NCBI GenBank assembly: GCA_019802505.1
Contig: JAFMOC010000072.1
Span: 832,501-896,500, forward strand
Direction of reading: 5' to 3'
Length of the DNA stretch: 64,000 nt
Source: Corydoras sp. C115
Lineage: Eukaryota; Chordata; Actinopteri; Siluriformes; Callichthyidae
The stretch's first letter is position 1. Each line of letters begins with the position of its first letter. Positions 19,901 to 30,915 of the stretch are shown here, in pieces. The notes below the pieces were generated by a model that did no database searches, was not told where the DNA came from, and saw nothing but the letters and a program-made list of their open reading frames with translations. Made by a program: the position numbers and the translations under genes.

Positions 19901-22900
19901 CCTTTTAATGTAATGTGTTCCTGAAATTAGAATTGTTTTCAAATATGTATCATCCATTGTCACAAATCTCCACAGACCTGGCTTGGAATCAGTGTTCCAG
20001 TTTATTACAAAAGTGCTCAGGGTGGTTAAGGTCAGGGCTCATCGTAGGTCACTGGCATTCCTTCACAATAACTTAGCAAACCTTGATGTAATGGTTCTTG
20101 CTGTGTAAAAGGGGTACAGTCAGACTGAAACTTTAAGAAAAATATTGCCGCAAAATTGAAAGCATCTCAAACACACTCCATGACTGAAAAATACCAGTAA
20201 TGTTTAGTTTGATTGTCTTTAACTTGAAGTTTGCCAATGCATTTATTGTGCTATTGTTTTTGACAGCACATCATCTCCATTAGTTAGTTTCCAAACTAAG
20301 ATAATGCAAATGTGTATCCATATACCCATAAAATATCCAGTTTATCGCAAAAACTGTGGTGACTGTGTGGTTTCAGTTCAGTTCATGAACAAAGTGGTTA
20401 ACGTTTCCATATCACAACAAGAAGCTTCTGGATTCTGTTCCTGTTTGAGGAGAACTGTCTGTGTCTGTGTCTGTGCCTCTGCCTCCTCTAAAGGTTTCCT
20501 ATTATATTTTAAAGACATTTACGTTTGGTCACTGACTCTGGCATACAGAACCATTTCTGGATCTTCCCCCTCCTACCTTCACTCTATCTTTTCAAAATAC
20601 ACTCCGACTCGTTCACTTTGCTCCAGTGATGATTGCCGCCTGATGATTCCACCTCACCGAGGAGCTAATTCTCACTCTGTGGCGTTCACCACTGCAACAT
20701 GGTGGAACGTTCTTCCCAACTCTGTCCGTAAGGCAGAATCACTAAACAGTTTTAAGAAACTACTTAAGACGCATCTCTTTAACAAATACCTGTTTTAAAA
20801 AAAAATAAATAAAAATAAATAAATAAAAAAGGGGGGGGGGGCACAGCTTCGAATAACAATCAGGTTTGATGAATTTACAGTATAGTTGGTTTTCTCCATG
20901 GCTTCTGACTTGTTGTGTTCTCATTTGTAAGTCGCTTTGGATAAAAGCGTCTGCTAAATGACTAAATGTAAATGTAAATGTAAATGTAAAGACATGCCAC
21001 AAAGTAAATTTAGCATAGTGAATTGACCAACCTCCTATAACTGTGTTGCTTATAACCAGTCGTGCTGGGACATCCCTATTGAATGGCAGACATTACACTA
21101 TTAAATAAACAGACAATTTGTGAAAATGGTTTATGTTGTTCTCTGAATCACTTTTTCACATGTTGAACCTGATGTTTTTAGATTTCTCTGTTACTAACAT
21201 GTTTTTGTCATATACATTTACGTTTGGTCATTTCGCAGATGCTTCCAAAGTGGCTCACAAAGCATGTACAGGGCTGATACAGCCGCCCTGAAGCAATTAG
21301 GGTTAAGGGTCTTGCTCAAGGACCCACAATCGTTACTTAAGTTGACCTGGGATTTGAACACACAACCTTCAGATTGATAGCCAAATGCCCTAACCACTGA
21401 GTTACCAACCTCATATAGTACACAGTATAGTAACATTTTATTAAACTAAATGCATGTAGAAATTAAAATCCATATAGAGTTGATGACTGTTCCAATGGGT
21501 CTTCTGTTATTAGACTTTGCAAGCCACAGATAACAGATATCATCGTTGACCCCATGTGTGGAAGTGGAGCAATACCTTTAGAGGTGAGTATATTCGGGTT
21601 TGTTGGGTGGGGGAACATAAGGCTTATTTGCAGTTTTTATCTATTGTGTAATGGGCACCAGTTTAACTAGTTTTGCCTTTCAGGGAGTCATTGAGTGGTC
21701 ACACACATTCTTCCTTTCTGGTGACAACAATGACATGGCCATCAGTCGCACAGTTAATAACATTAACCACATTGTGAAGAAAAGACAAGATGGTGGCAGG
21801 TAGGGCAGCATTATAACTATCATATCATTTGTGTCATATTCTTTTGTTATAATAATTAAAAACAAGTTTACAAAGCATTATATTACATATTATCCTGTTT
21901 ATTTAGATACATTTTTGTCTTATTTTTTATATTTCTGCCACAAATATTGGCACTGAGTATGTCATGCAGCTTTTTAAAAAAAAAAAAAAAGTTTTTGTAG
22001 TTTATTATGTACTTATTGTAGTTTATTATGCACAATGATACAGGAGAACACATGGAAAAGGATTTGAAACATTAATTTAGGCTTAAACTCTGCAAGTCAT
22101 CATTTTTACACATAGGGTATCCACCATGGACTCCAGACCTGGACCCAATTTAAAATCTTTGAAATGTGATTGAGAAAACCTTGCACAGTAGTCCAACTCT
22201 CCCATCATCACTACAAGATCTTGGGGCGGGGCGGGGCGGGGCGGGGCGGGCGGGGTGGGGTGGGGCGGGGCGGGGGGGGTGTAACTCTGGGCCGAAATAA
22301 ATGTTGTAACATTGCAGACGCTTGTGGAAACAATGCCACTGAGAATGTATACTGTAATCAAAGTTCATTCATTCATTATCTTCTGCTTAACTAGGGTTAA
22401 CTAGGGTTGCGGGTGGGGGTGGGGGGGGTTCCTATGCCCATCCAGTTGAGAACATTCGGTTGCTAGGATACACCCAGGACAGGGCACCAATCTATTACCT
22501 GGCATACTCATTCACACTGACAGAGGCAAACATGCTAACCACTAAGCCACAGTGCCACTGTAATCAAAGATTTGTAAATTTAATATTTGTAAAGTATTAG
22601 CGTTATTGTTAGAATGGCTCTGGTTACGTATAAAATAATCATATAAGAGAAGATAAAAAATATTAAATGCCTCATTATTCTGTTAAGTCCTTCTCCAGGT
22701 TTGTGTATAGACACAGCACAGTGGGATTTATGTCATCTACCCTTGAGGACCAGCTCTGTGGACATCATTACCACTGATATGCCATTTGGAAAGAGGTAAG
22801 TTTGTGCAATGTTTACCTAATCTATATTTATTTTGTGCTTTTTTTTCTAGACTTATTTGTGTCCTAATATGCTGCAATCTAAAATGTCGAATAATGAACT

Positions 22901-25900
22901 GTAATTATGGAACCTTACAGAAGCAAATAGATAAACCTCAGTCTCCATCAAATTACATTTTCATTTGGTCAGTTAGCAGACGCTTTTATCCAAAGTGACT
23001 TGCAAAGCGAGCACAGGGAGCATCCCTGCAGCAATGAGGGTTAAGGGTCTCGCTCAAGGTCCCACATTGGTAAGTTCAGTGGACCTGGGATTTGAACCAC
23101 CAACCTTCAGATTGATAGACCAACACCCCAACCACTGAGCTAATACATCATCAAATACTGTAGTGCGTATTTGTTAATTGTCTAAGCTGCTTTCCTTAAT
23201 TAGACAAACGGGTGCTGGTATTTATTATTATATGCGTTCATGGACTGGAAACAGGAAAAGCCGGTACAGGTTTGCCAGAAAGACAGACGTGCAAGTTCAC
23301 ATATTGCAATAAATCAAACGGTGGGAAGAAAAAACAAAACCTCACATAGTTAAAAGTTTAAAGTTGAATGTTTAAATTGCGTCTGCACCCTAAAGCTATC
23401 ATGGGTTATCCTGGTATTTGTCACTTTAAATCGTCCCTTCAGTGTGGATGCAAGTTTGTAAATATTTGAAATGGTTGCTATGCAGCTTCGTAATTTCTGT
23501 TTAAAGTTGTGTCAGGTAGTGTGATGCTACCTTCTGCATTGTAAGCATCCTGTTGTCTTTATTTAAAACATGGATTAGTATGTCATTTTTTATTAAGCAT
23601 GGAAAAATCTTTTTAAGGTTTTACAAGCCACATGATTACATAGATTTGCAATAGTATATAAAAAACAAACATTTTATTTATATAGTGCTTTTCTGGGACC
23701 TCAAAGATGCTTTATAAACATAATAAAACAGTGTAACGTTATTAAAATGGTAGAGACACGTAAGACATGGATGATATTACACAAAGAGGAAATAAAGATG
23801 ACAAATGATACACTACATATTAGGGGTGTCTTCAACTAAGGATTTTCATAGTCGAATCTGATTCGTCAGATTTTCCCTATAGTCGACTGATAGTCGAATC
23901 AGTTAAAATTTCACCACAAGATGGCGCTATAAGCATCGTTTTTAAAAAATATATATTTTTTATATTTTATTTGTTTTTCTAGAGCACCGTAAATGGGATC
24001 CCCGTTCTGGACTTTTTTCCACTTCAAAGGAAAAACCTAAAACACTCAGATCAAGGCTATATACTGTATATAACGTAAACAAAGACATTTCATGTAAAAA
24101 CTAATGCTTAGCAGCAGCCATGGGCACCCCCATGTGGTCAAAATGGTACATTCGACTATGAGGTTCATAGTCGACTACGGTTCTCCGAATCGAATCGTCG
24201 AATCAGCGAATATTGCAGCTCACCCCTACTACATATAATAAAATCCCTCATTCAATTCTATTGCTACATGTATATAATCAAGCACATATTCATGCATTTT
24301 GTGAATAGTAAAGTCACAGCATAACTGAACATCAATCATAAATAATAATAATAATAATAATAATTTTGACTTATATAGTGCTTTTCTAAAACCCAAGGAC
24401 ACTTTACACATGATCCCATGACAACATACAACAATAAATAAAAAATATATACTTATAGACTAAAAATAGACTTATTAAGGCATGATTGGGAGACTTTTAA
24501 GGATTAACTAGAATAAACATCATTTGTCTGACCTTATAAAGGAGTAAATGGACAAAATATTTTTTTAACTCCAAACCAAATCTTGTATAAATTCCTTTTA
24601 AAAAGTGAAAGTTTTTACAGATGCAAACATCATCATCTTATTATCTGCAATTATCAGCTCCCACTAGGTATGTAAGAATGCAGAAGTCACAGTTTGTTAC
24701 ATTTCCTTTAGATTTTACTAACTTTTATAAACCTATATATTTTACATATATACAAAATATGTCATTGGTATAAAGTAATAATAAATGTGTGTTTCATTTC
24801 TACATTTAAATAGACATTGTGTATAAAAGTTAACTGAATCCTTGCATGTTTAAATGTTTTTCTCTCTGAAGATGTGCTTATTTATTGGCAAAGCATAGAT
24901 TAAAGTGGGGTGTTGAATTTGAAGGTGCTTTTTTTTTCTCTTTATGTTCCAGCAGTCTCCAAAATCCTAATTAGCTTAAGCAATCTAAAAAATAAATGAT
25001 TAAATAAATAAAGTACTATTAGTTTGGTAGCAAGTATCACCATTATAAAACTTAATGATTTGTGGTTAAAATTAAGCTGGTTACTAGGGCTGTCTTCAAC
25101 TAAGGATTTTCATAGTCGAATCTGATTCGTCAGATTTTCCCTATAGTCGACTGATAGTCGAATCAGTTAAAATCTCACCACAAGATGGCGCTATAAGCGT
25201 AGTTTTTAAAAAATATATATTTTTTTATATTTTACTTGTTTTTCTAGAGCTTTATTAATGTGTAGCCTATTGTTAAAACGCACACTTCATTTAAAAAAAA
25301 ATTAACAGAAATTAGGATGATTTTATTTGACAAAAGGCTATATATATATAACGAAAACAAAGACATTTCATCTAAAAACTAATGGTTAGCAGCAGCCATG
25401 GGCGCCCCCATGTGGTCAAAATGGTACATTCGACTATGAGGTTCATAGTCGACTACGGTTCTCCGAGTCGAATCGTCGAATCAGCGAATATTGCAGCTCA
25501 CCCCTACTGGTTACAATTATCTTTTATGGTTTTTTTTTATAATAAATTGTGCTTAAATGTTTAGATTTACATGTTCATTTTAATAGTATTAATAGTAACG
25601 AATGGTAAATTATTTGTATGTGTAAATTTAAAAGAATGGGATCCAAGAAGAAGAACTGGGATCTTTACCCGTCTTGTCTGCGAGAAATGGCACGAGTCTG
25701 CAGGCCAGGAACTGGGAGAGCTGTACTTTTGACGCAGGACAAAAAATGTTTTACCAAGGCAAGCTTTTTTAAACTATTTGTCAGATGTTATGTTCCAGCT
25801 GTGGAGATAATCACAACACTTTGTCTTAAACAGCTCAAACTAGTGAACAATAGCAAATATTTAAAGTTTTATGGAAATGAAATTGAAATCTAAATGTGTT

Positions 25901-26310
25901 TTCATATAATGCATTGCTTTAAAATTACACACCTATATCATATGATCCAAGAACAGGACATGCTTTCAGTTGATGGACATGACCATATAAAAAAATATCT
26001 AGTTACCTGGATTATAAAACATTGGTAGGACTTTTAATTACCTCAAAGTGACGGAAGCAGGAACAATTGATGTAGCAATAATGGAATTTTTGATGTGTGT
26101 ACTTATTATGTTTGTTCTTTACAGGCTCTTTTGAGATTAGGGGGGCTGTGGAGGAAATCGCACACTGTTTGGGTAAACGTAGGGGGGCTTCATGCTGGTG
26201 TTTTTGTGCTTCGACGCACGACAGCCATTTTTGGAGTCACTCAAGAGGATTTAAGAGAGCCTCATAAAGAACGTGAGTCACACGAGGAGAGCTTGGAGGA
26301 GAAGGCTTAA
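16946..26310 (+). CDS. thumpd3: THUMP domain-containing tRNA methyltransferase THUMPD3
   Basis: THUMPD3 makes N2-methylguanosine in the acceptor stem of tRNAs together with TRMT112. Coding exons by splice phase: 16946-17161 (exon opens 16919), 19055-19132, 19232-19627, 19718-19848, 21514-21583, 21684-21799, 22688-22795, 25635-25758, 26125-26310 (stop), joining to 474 aa (human about 507). The N-terminal THUMP part holds GATVPTGFEYTAAEEV. The C-terminal Rossmann methyltransferase has the SAM-binding loop DPMCGSGAIPLE (residues 286-297) and the catalytic-type motif TDMPFG (365-370). The acceptor at 22687 is chosen because it keeps the frame (SPSPGLCIDTAQWD); the AG 11 nt downstream would not. 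Intron 25759-26124 has a GC donor. The end of the first coding exon and its donor are duplicated 400 bp downstream. Cytoplasmic or nuclear location is not readable from the sequence. Confidence 0.95.
17126..17525 (+). repeat. Tandem duplication unit 1 (end of thumpd3 first coding exon + donor + SINE)
   Basis: Holds the last 36 nt of the exon (17126-17161), its donor, about 67 bp of intron and a SINE lacking head start and tail. The sequence restarts at 17526 with an exact 400-bp offset. Confidence 0.92.
17229..17523 (+). mobile_element. SINE truncated at both ends
   Basis: Starts within the head (GTTTAGCATG) and ends in a poly-C run before the 3' part. Duplicate of the copy at 17629. Confidence 0.87.
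17526..17628 (+). pseudogene. Duplicate of thumpd3 exon end and splice donor
   Basis: Copy of 17126-17228. The exon piece 17526-17561 is followed by an intact GTACC donor at 17562. There is no acceptor in front, so it cannot be a free-standing exon, but the donor could compete with the true one. Extension to it would hit a stop soon after 17161. Confidence 0.88.
17629..17953 (+). mobile_element. SINE, head-truncated
   Basis: Core through to the AATAGAGGATAAAGCGGAAG 3' end. The more complete partner of the duplicated SINE at 17229. Confidence 0.87.
18012..18170 (-). mobile_element. SINE with internal deletions
   Basis: Tail, shortened core and a trace of the head, diverged. Confidence 0.7.
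18171..19054. other. Unique AT-rich intron of thumpd3
   Basis: No repeat or gene recognised. Holds the branch and pyrimidine region before the 19055 exon. Confidence 0.5.
19975..20175 (-). mobile_element. Old Tc1-type transposon fragment
   Basis: GGTTAAGGTCAGGGCTCATC and the following text resemble the transposase-derived 'aggtcagggctctgtgcaggccag' stretch of widespread fish Tc1-like elements. Decayed, no open frame. Confidence 0.45.
20526..20993 (+). mobile_element. LINE 3' end (non-LTR retrotransposon)
   Basis: The frame to 20798 reads AYRTISGSSPSYLHS ... WWNVLPNSVRKAESLNSFKKLLKTHLFNKYLF, matching the typical C-terminus of fish L2-like reverse transcriptase ORFs (SSDDCRL..P, W..LP.S.R...S...FK..LKTHLF). 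It is followed by an A-rich and poly-G stretch and the tail AAGTCGCTTTGGATAAAAGC with (ATGTAA)n. It is 5'-truncated and not a host gene. Confidence 0.75.
21216..21412 (-). mobile_element. tRNA-like SINE with LINE-type tail
   Basis: Same family as 9437-9633. On the minus strand it has a tRNA-like head (GGTAACTCAGTGGTTAGGGC) and a tail resembling that of the LINE at 20526-20993. Confidence 0.68.
21800..22200. other. thumpd3 intron sequence
   Basis: AT-rich with an A-tract near 21975. No gene recognised. Confidence 0.45.
22224..22281 (+). repeat. GGGGC-type tandem repeat, G-quadruplex candidate
   Basis: Tandem GGGGC/GGGGT units then a G run, giving well over four runs of at least three G on the plus (transcribed-sense) strand in a thumpd3 intron. 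Confidence 0.9.
22364..22556 (-). mobile_element. SINE with internal deletion
   Basis: Flanked by ACTGTAATCAAAG at 22351-22363 and 22557-22569. Most of the core is lost. Confidence 0.85.
22955..23146 (-). mobile_element. tRNA-like SINE with LINE-type tail
   Basis: Third copy of the family at 9437 and 21216, with tail motif GCAGACGCTTTTATCCAAAG in minus orientation. Confidence 0.68.
23150..23812. other. thumpd3 intron sequence
   Basis: Mostly unique. Near 23669-23715 there is a short fish retroposon tail motif (TTTATTTATATAGTGCTTTT). No gene. Confidence 0.4.
23821..24228. mobile_element. hAT-type MITE, copy A
   Basis: Starts TAGGGGTG and ends CACCCCTA (short terminal inverted repeats), with subterminal GTCGAATCTGATTCG-like palindromes and the common CACAAGATGGCGCTATAAGC block. 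Perfect 8-bp target duplication CTACATAT at 23813-23820 and 24229-24236. No transposase. The 8-bp duplication places it with hAT elements. Confidence 0.92.
24237..25076. other. thumpd3 intron sequence
   Basis: AT-rich, an AAT-repeat near 24343-24364 and another retroposon-tail-like motif at 24369. No gene recognised. Confidence 0.4.
25085..25506. mobile_element. hAT-type MITE, copy B
   Basis: Same orientation as copy A. Target duplication CTGGTTAC at 25077-25084 and 25507-25514, perfect. Confidence 0.92.
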
Positions 26311-26439
26311 AAAAGAAATCTTATGAGCTTAATGCCACTATTCTTTTAGGTTTAGGTATAATGACATGCTTTGTCAGGTTTGTGCATCTTCACATCGTTA
26401 CAGTTCCTGTGCCAAAACTGATGTATGATTATTAAGTTC

Positions 26440-26445
26440 AATAAA
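26440..26445 (+). promoter_or_regulatory. thumpd3 polyA signal
   Basis: AATAAA 130 bp after the stop codon, with an A-rich stretch following. Confidence 0.7.
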
Positions 26446-26881
26446 TATTAAAAACTTTCAGTGAATCACCATTTTACTCGTCCTTGGTAGACATTATGTC
26501 TTTGATTTAGTATTTAACTTTGTCGTTTTGTATATTAAAGTGTTTAAGAATTAGTAAAACGTTCCACTTTGCCAGCAGTTATCAGACGGTGTTTAAAACC
26601 ACACAAATAATTTAAGGATTAAACAAATGATCATTTCCGGTGACGTAGACCTGAGTATCGTCTGAGTGGAGTGGGTGTAATGTGTGGACACTTGTTGTTT
26701 AGGTTTGGCTAAAAGCCAAATAAAAAAAGTATTCCGCTTCAGCAAGAGGAAATTCAGATAATGACTGAACAATTTGCACAATATTTCAAACTATTCATTT
26801 GGGTTCACGAATGCCAGAAACACTAAAGATATTAAGGCATTTAGGAAATATAAGTCGATATATTGGGTTTTCATTTTTTTT
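26446..26881. other. Intergenic thumpd3-ptgis, proximal part
   Basis: No gene or clear repeat recognised. Confidence 0.4.
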
Positions 26882-26889
26882 CTTATTAT

Positions 26890-27280
26890 TAGGGGTGTAT
26901 TCAACTACAGATTTTCGTAGTCGAATCTGATTCGTCAGATTTTCCCTATAGTCGACTGATAGTCGAATCTGTTAAAATTTCACCACAAGATGGCGCTATA
27001 AGCATAGTTTTTAAAAAAAGTTTTTTTTTTAATATTTTACTTGTTTTTCTAACAAAAGAAAACCTTTTTTTTTTTTTTTTTTTTTTTTTTTCTAGAAATT
27101 ATGATTATTTGACAAAAGGCTATATATATATAACGAAAACAAAGACATTTCATGTAAAAACGAATGCTTAGCAGCAGCCATGGGCGCCCCATGTGGTCAA
27201 AATGGGTACATTCAACTATGAGGTTCATAGTCGACTACGGTTCTCCGAATCGAATCAGCGAATATTGCAGCTCACCCCAA
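26890..27280. mobile_element. hAT-type MITE, copy C
   Basis: Target duplication CTTATTAT at 26882-26889 and 27281-27288. The right terminus is mutated to CACCCCAA, and a long poly-T run lies inside. Confidence 0.9.
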
Positions 27281-27296
27281 CTTATTATTAATTAAT

Positions 27297-27646
27297 TAAT
27301 TCATTCATTATCTCCCGCTTTATCCTCTATTAGGGTTGCGGGGGGGGGTTCCCCATGCCCATCCAGGGGAGAACATCTCGCGCGCTGGGCAGATACACCC
27401 AGGACAGGGCGCCAATCCATCGCTGGGCACACACTCACTCACACAGACACACTCTATATGGGGCAATTTGGAGAACTCAATTGACTTGATCCATGTTTTT
27501 GGACTGTGGGAAGAAACCGGAGAACCCGGAGGAAACCCACGCAGACACGGGGAGAACATGGAAACTCCACCCAGATGGGGATTCGAACCGGGAATCCCTA
27601 GTGCTGAGAGGAGAACGTGCTAAACCACTAAGCCACCGTGCCGCCG
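27297..27646 (-). mobile_element. SINE, full length
   Basis: Complete copy lying directly beside MITE copy C. Confidence 0.9.
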
Positions 27647-28104
27647 GTTATTAATTACTTTTCTTTATTATTATACAGGTGCTTTTTAGAAGTCTACTTC
27701 CACTCAAATTCTTGAGCTGCCTAAACACTTGCGCATGACTGTGGGAAACCTGAAAATAAGTCGTTTTTTCTGACCTTGCTGCTCTCGAGATATCAGTGTC
27801 TGAAAGATGAGAAGCCAGATTGCTTAACGCTGCGGCATTACAGCCATTACACTTATTGTTCGAGGGTGATGGTACTGAGAAACAACAGGCAGATTTCCTG
27901 ACAAACATTGTCTTTGAGTTACAAATGGAGTGAGTAAAATGAAGGAAGCAATGTAATTTTTTTTGTATGTGCTGTCACAGCACTCTATTAATATTGGTGG
28001 ATGGAGCGCTGATAGAAAGGGAATAAAGGAAATGGATCCAATGAAAACAGCTCTGTGAACTGGTCTTACAGTAATGGAACAAGATCAATTTAATGTTATC
28101 CCAG
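27647..28104. other. Intergenic sequence, no gene seen
   Basis: The minus-strand open frame 27651-27908 has no recognisable domain and no splice support. Confidence 0.4.
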
Positions 28105-28204
28105 TGTCTGTGTGGAATTTCTCCAGGTGTTCCAGTTTCCTTCCATAGTCCAAAAACTTGGATTTAAGGTGAATTGGCTGCTCAAAATTGCCCCTATAAA
28201 AATT

Positions 28205-28940
28205 CATTCATTCATTATTGTAACGGGTGCCTAGGGCACCCGTCCCTCGGCCGTTGTGTGTGGGTGTTTTTGGTTTCTGTGTTGATGTTCCTGTGTTGTT
28301 AATTAGCTGTCTCGTGTTAGTAATTTGAGTTAATTAGCTTCGCGGGTTCGTTGGGTGGTTGGGTGCACGTGGTGTGTTAGGTTAGGGTATTTAGTTCCGG
28401 GGTTTTAGGTCTTTCGTGCGCGTCTTTGTGTGTTTGTCACCTTGTCCTTTATGTGCCTGTTTGTGTGGTGTTTTTGCACCGTGAATAAAAATTCCTGTTC
28501 TTTGTTCTACCTGCGTGCCTGGCTCCCTTCTGCGCGTTAGAGCGCCGCGGCTCTGCGCTATATTTGCGCAGCCGCATCTAGATCCCAGGTGGGCATCGTG
28601 ACAATTATCTTCCGCTTTATCCTCTATTAGCGACGCGGTGGGGTTTCCCATGCCCATCCAGGGGAGAACGTCTCGGGTGCTGGGCAGATACACCCAGGTC
28701 AGGGCGCCAATCCATCGCTGGGCACACACTCACTCACACAGACGCACTCTATATGGGGCAATTTTTGAGAATTCAATTGACTTGATCCATGTTTTTGGAC
28801 TGTGGGAGGAAACCAGAGAACCCGGAGGAAACCCACGCAGACACGGGGAGAACATGGAAACTCCACCCAGATGGGGATTCGAACCGGGAATCCCTAGCGC
28901 TGAGAGGAGAACGTGCTAAACCACTAAGCCACCGTGCCGC
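28205..28940 (-). mobile_element. SINE split by a solo LTR
   Basis: Minus-strand SINE inserted in the older one. Flanks CCCCTATAAAAATT and CCCCTATATAAATT are its near-perfect target duplication. Its tail is interrupted at 28219-28603. Confidence 0.87.
28214..28608 (+). mobile_element. Solo LTR with 5-bp target duplication
   Basis: A 385-bp unit (28219-28603) starts TGTAACGGGTG and ends CATCGTGACA, flanked by ATTAT (28214-28218, 28604-28608). AATAAA at about 28484 fits an R region in plus orientation. No internal retroviral or retrotransposon genes remain. GC content is clearly higher than the flanks. Confidence 0.88.
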
Positions 28941-29073
28941 CCCTATATAAATTATCCCATAAAACGTGTCTGTGAGTGAGAGTGTGCCCAGCGATTAGAT
29001 GGTGCTGCCACCATGTAATATTCAAAAATTAAATATTTTGAAAAGCTTTTTAAATGCCTCTTTATCTTTTATA

Positions 29074-29401
29074 TATTCATTCATTATCTTATGTTTAATC
29101 CTCTACTAGGGTTGCAGGGGGGTTCCCCGTGCCCATCCAGGGGAGAACGTTTTGGGAGCTGGCCAGATACACCCAGGACAGGGTGCCAATCTATCACTGG
29201 ACACGATCACCCACACAGACACGCACTATATGGGGCAACTTGGAGCATTCAATTTACCTTGAGTTCATGTTTTTGGACTGTGGGAGGAAACCGGAGAACC
29301 CGGAGGAAACCCACACAGACATGAGGAGAACATGGAAACTCCTCTCAGTTTGGAATTCGAACCTGAATCCCCAGCGCTAAGACCACTAACCTCTAAGCCA
29401 C
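29074..29401 (-). mobile_element. SINE, diverged
   Basis: Recognisable tail to head, more diverged than its neighbours. Confidence 0.8.
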
Positions 29402-29410
29402 CTTTTAAAT

Positions 29411-29758
29411 CCATCCATCCATATCTTCCGCTTTATCCTCTATTAGGGTCGCGGGGGGGTTCCCCATGCCCATCCAGGGGAGAACGTCTCGGGCGCTGGG
29501 CAGATAGACCCAGGACAGGACACCAATCTATTGCTGGGCACACACTCACTCACACAGACACACTCTATATGGGGCAATTTTGAGGATTCGATTGACTTGT
29601 TCCATGTTTTTGGACTGTGGGAGGAAACCGGAAAACTCGGAGGAAACCCACGCAGACACGGGGAGAACATGGAAACTCCACCCAGATGGGGATTCGAACC
29701 GGGAATCCCTAGCGCTGAGAGGAGAACATGCTAACCACTAAGCCACCATGTCGCCCCC
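29411..29758 (-). mobile_element. SINE, full length
   Basis: Flanked by CTTTTAAAT and CTTTTTAAAT. Confidence 0.88.
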
Positions 29759-29772
29759 ACTTTTTAAATATT

Positions 29773-30125
29773 CATTCATTCATTCATTCTTTATCTCCCG
29801 CTTTATCCTCTATTAGGGTCGAGGTGGGGTTCCCCATGCCCAACCAGGGGAGAACGTCTCTGGCGCTGGGCAGATACACCCAGGACAGGACACCAATCTA
29901 TCACTGGGCACACACTCACTCACACAGACACACTCTATATGGGGCAATTTAGAGAACTCAATTAACTTGATCCATGTTTTTGGACTGTGGGACGAAATCT
30001 GAGAACTCGGAGGAAACCCACGCAGACACGGGGAGAACATGGAAACTCCATTCAGATGGGGATTCAAACCGGGAATCCCTAGCGCTGAGAGGAGAACGTG
30101 CTAAACCACTACACCACCATGTCGC
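29773..30125 (-). mobile_element. SINE, full length
   Basis: Flanked by ACTTTTTAAATATT on both sides (ending 29772 and 30143). Confidence 0.9.
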
Positions 30126-30155
30126 CCCCACTTTTTAAATATTATTATATAATTT

Positions 30156-30506
30156 AGGCGGCACGGTGGCTTAGTGTTTAGCACGTTCGCCTCTCAGCGC
30201 TAGGGATTCCCGGTTCGAATCCCCATCTGGGTGGAGTCTCCATGTTCTCCCCGTGTCTGCGTGGGTTTCCTCCGGGTTCTCCGGTTTCCTCCCACAGTCC
30301 AAAAACATGGATCAAGTCAATTGAGTTCTCCAAATTGCCCCATATAGAGTGTGTCTGTGTGAGTGAGTGTGTGCCCAGCGATGGATTGGCGTCCTGTCCT
30401 GGGTGTATCTGCCCAGCGCCCGAGACGTTCTCCCCTGGATGGGCATGGGGAACCCCACCGCGACCCTAATAGAGGATAAAGTGGGAGATAATGAATGAAT
30501 GAATGA
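30156..30506 (+). mobile_element. SINE with 15-bp target duplication
   Basis: Complete copy flanked by ATTATTATATAATTT at 30141-30155 and 30507-30521. Confidence 0.93.
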
Positions 30507-30827
30507 ATTATTATATAATTTGTAACAAACCACTACAAAATCTGAGGACTAATAGCATAATATAAGCTTATTATCAGTTGTTTCAGTCTATCGGTTACAC
30601 TGACAGTACACAAATAATATAGTTTTTGTGAGTTTATGACGTCACTAATGTAATCGTACTTTTGAAGTGGAGCTGCTTCGTTTTTATTCAGTTTTAACCA
30701 AACATTTAATCATCATTTAATCATCAGTGTGATGTTTGTTCGGCAGTTACTGTTGACTGAATCATTTTAATGTCACAAACACACCCCTTTTAAAGGCAGA
30801 CACGTCCTGCCCACGGTTTAAAGTCAA

Positions 30828-30833
30828 TATAAA
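30828..30833 (+). promoter_or_regulatory. ptgis TATA box (candidate)
   Basis: TATAAA 83 bp upstream of the ptgis start codon, in otherwise non-repetitive sequence. Position fits a start of transcription near 30860. Confidence 0.6.
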
Positions 30834-30915
30834 GTCCGACTCGCTGCTGTTACAAACATATTCGGCTGCTTCGCTGAACTTCTCCTCACTTTCATCTTTT
30901 AATTCGGAGACAAAC

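Larger units (their letters stand above)
28105..29010 (+). mobile_element. Old SINE hosting nested insertions
   Basis: Left piece 28105-28198 and right piece from about 28945 (ATAAAACGTGTCTGTGAGTG...) form one diverged plus-strand SINE, split by a younger minus-strand copy. Confidence 0.72.

Noticed and set aside
20304..20798. 164-aa ORF as a host exon of thumpd3
   Set aside because: The C-terminal half matches a LINE reverse-transcriptase tail, and thumpd3 is complete without it.
22690..22795. Premature stop in thumpd3 suggesting a pseudogene
   Set aside because: The stop appears only if the acceptor at 22698 is used; the acceptor at 22687 restores the conserved frame, and all other exons are intact.
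27651..27908. 85-aa minus-strand ORF as a small gene
   Set aside because: No recognisable domain, no splice or promoter evidence, and codon pattern not distinctive.
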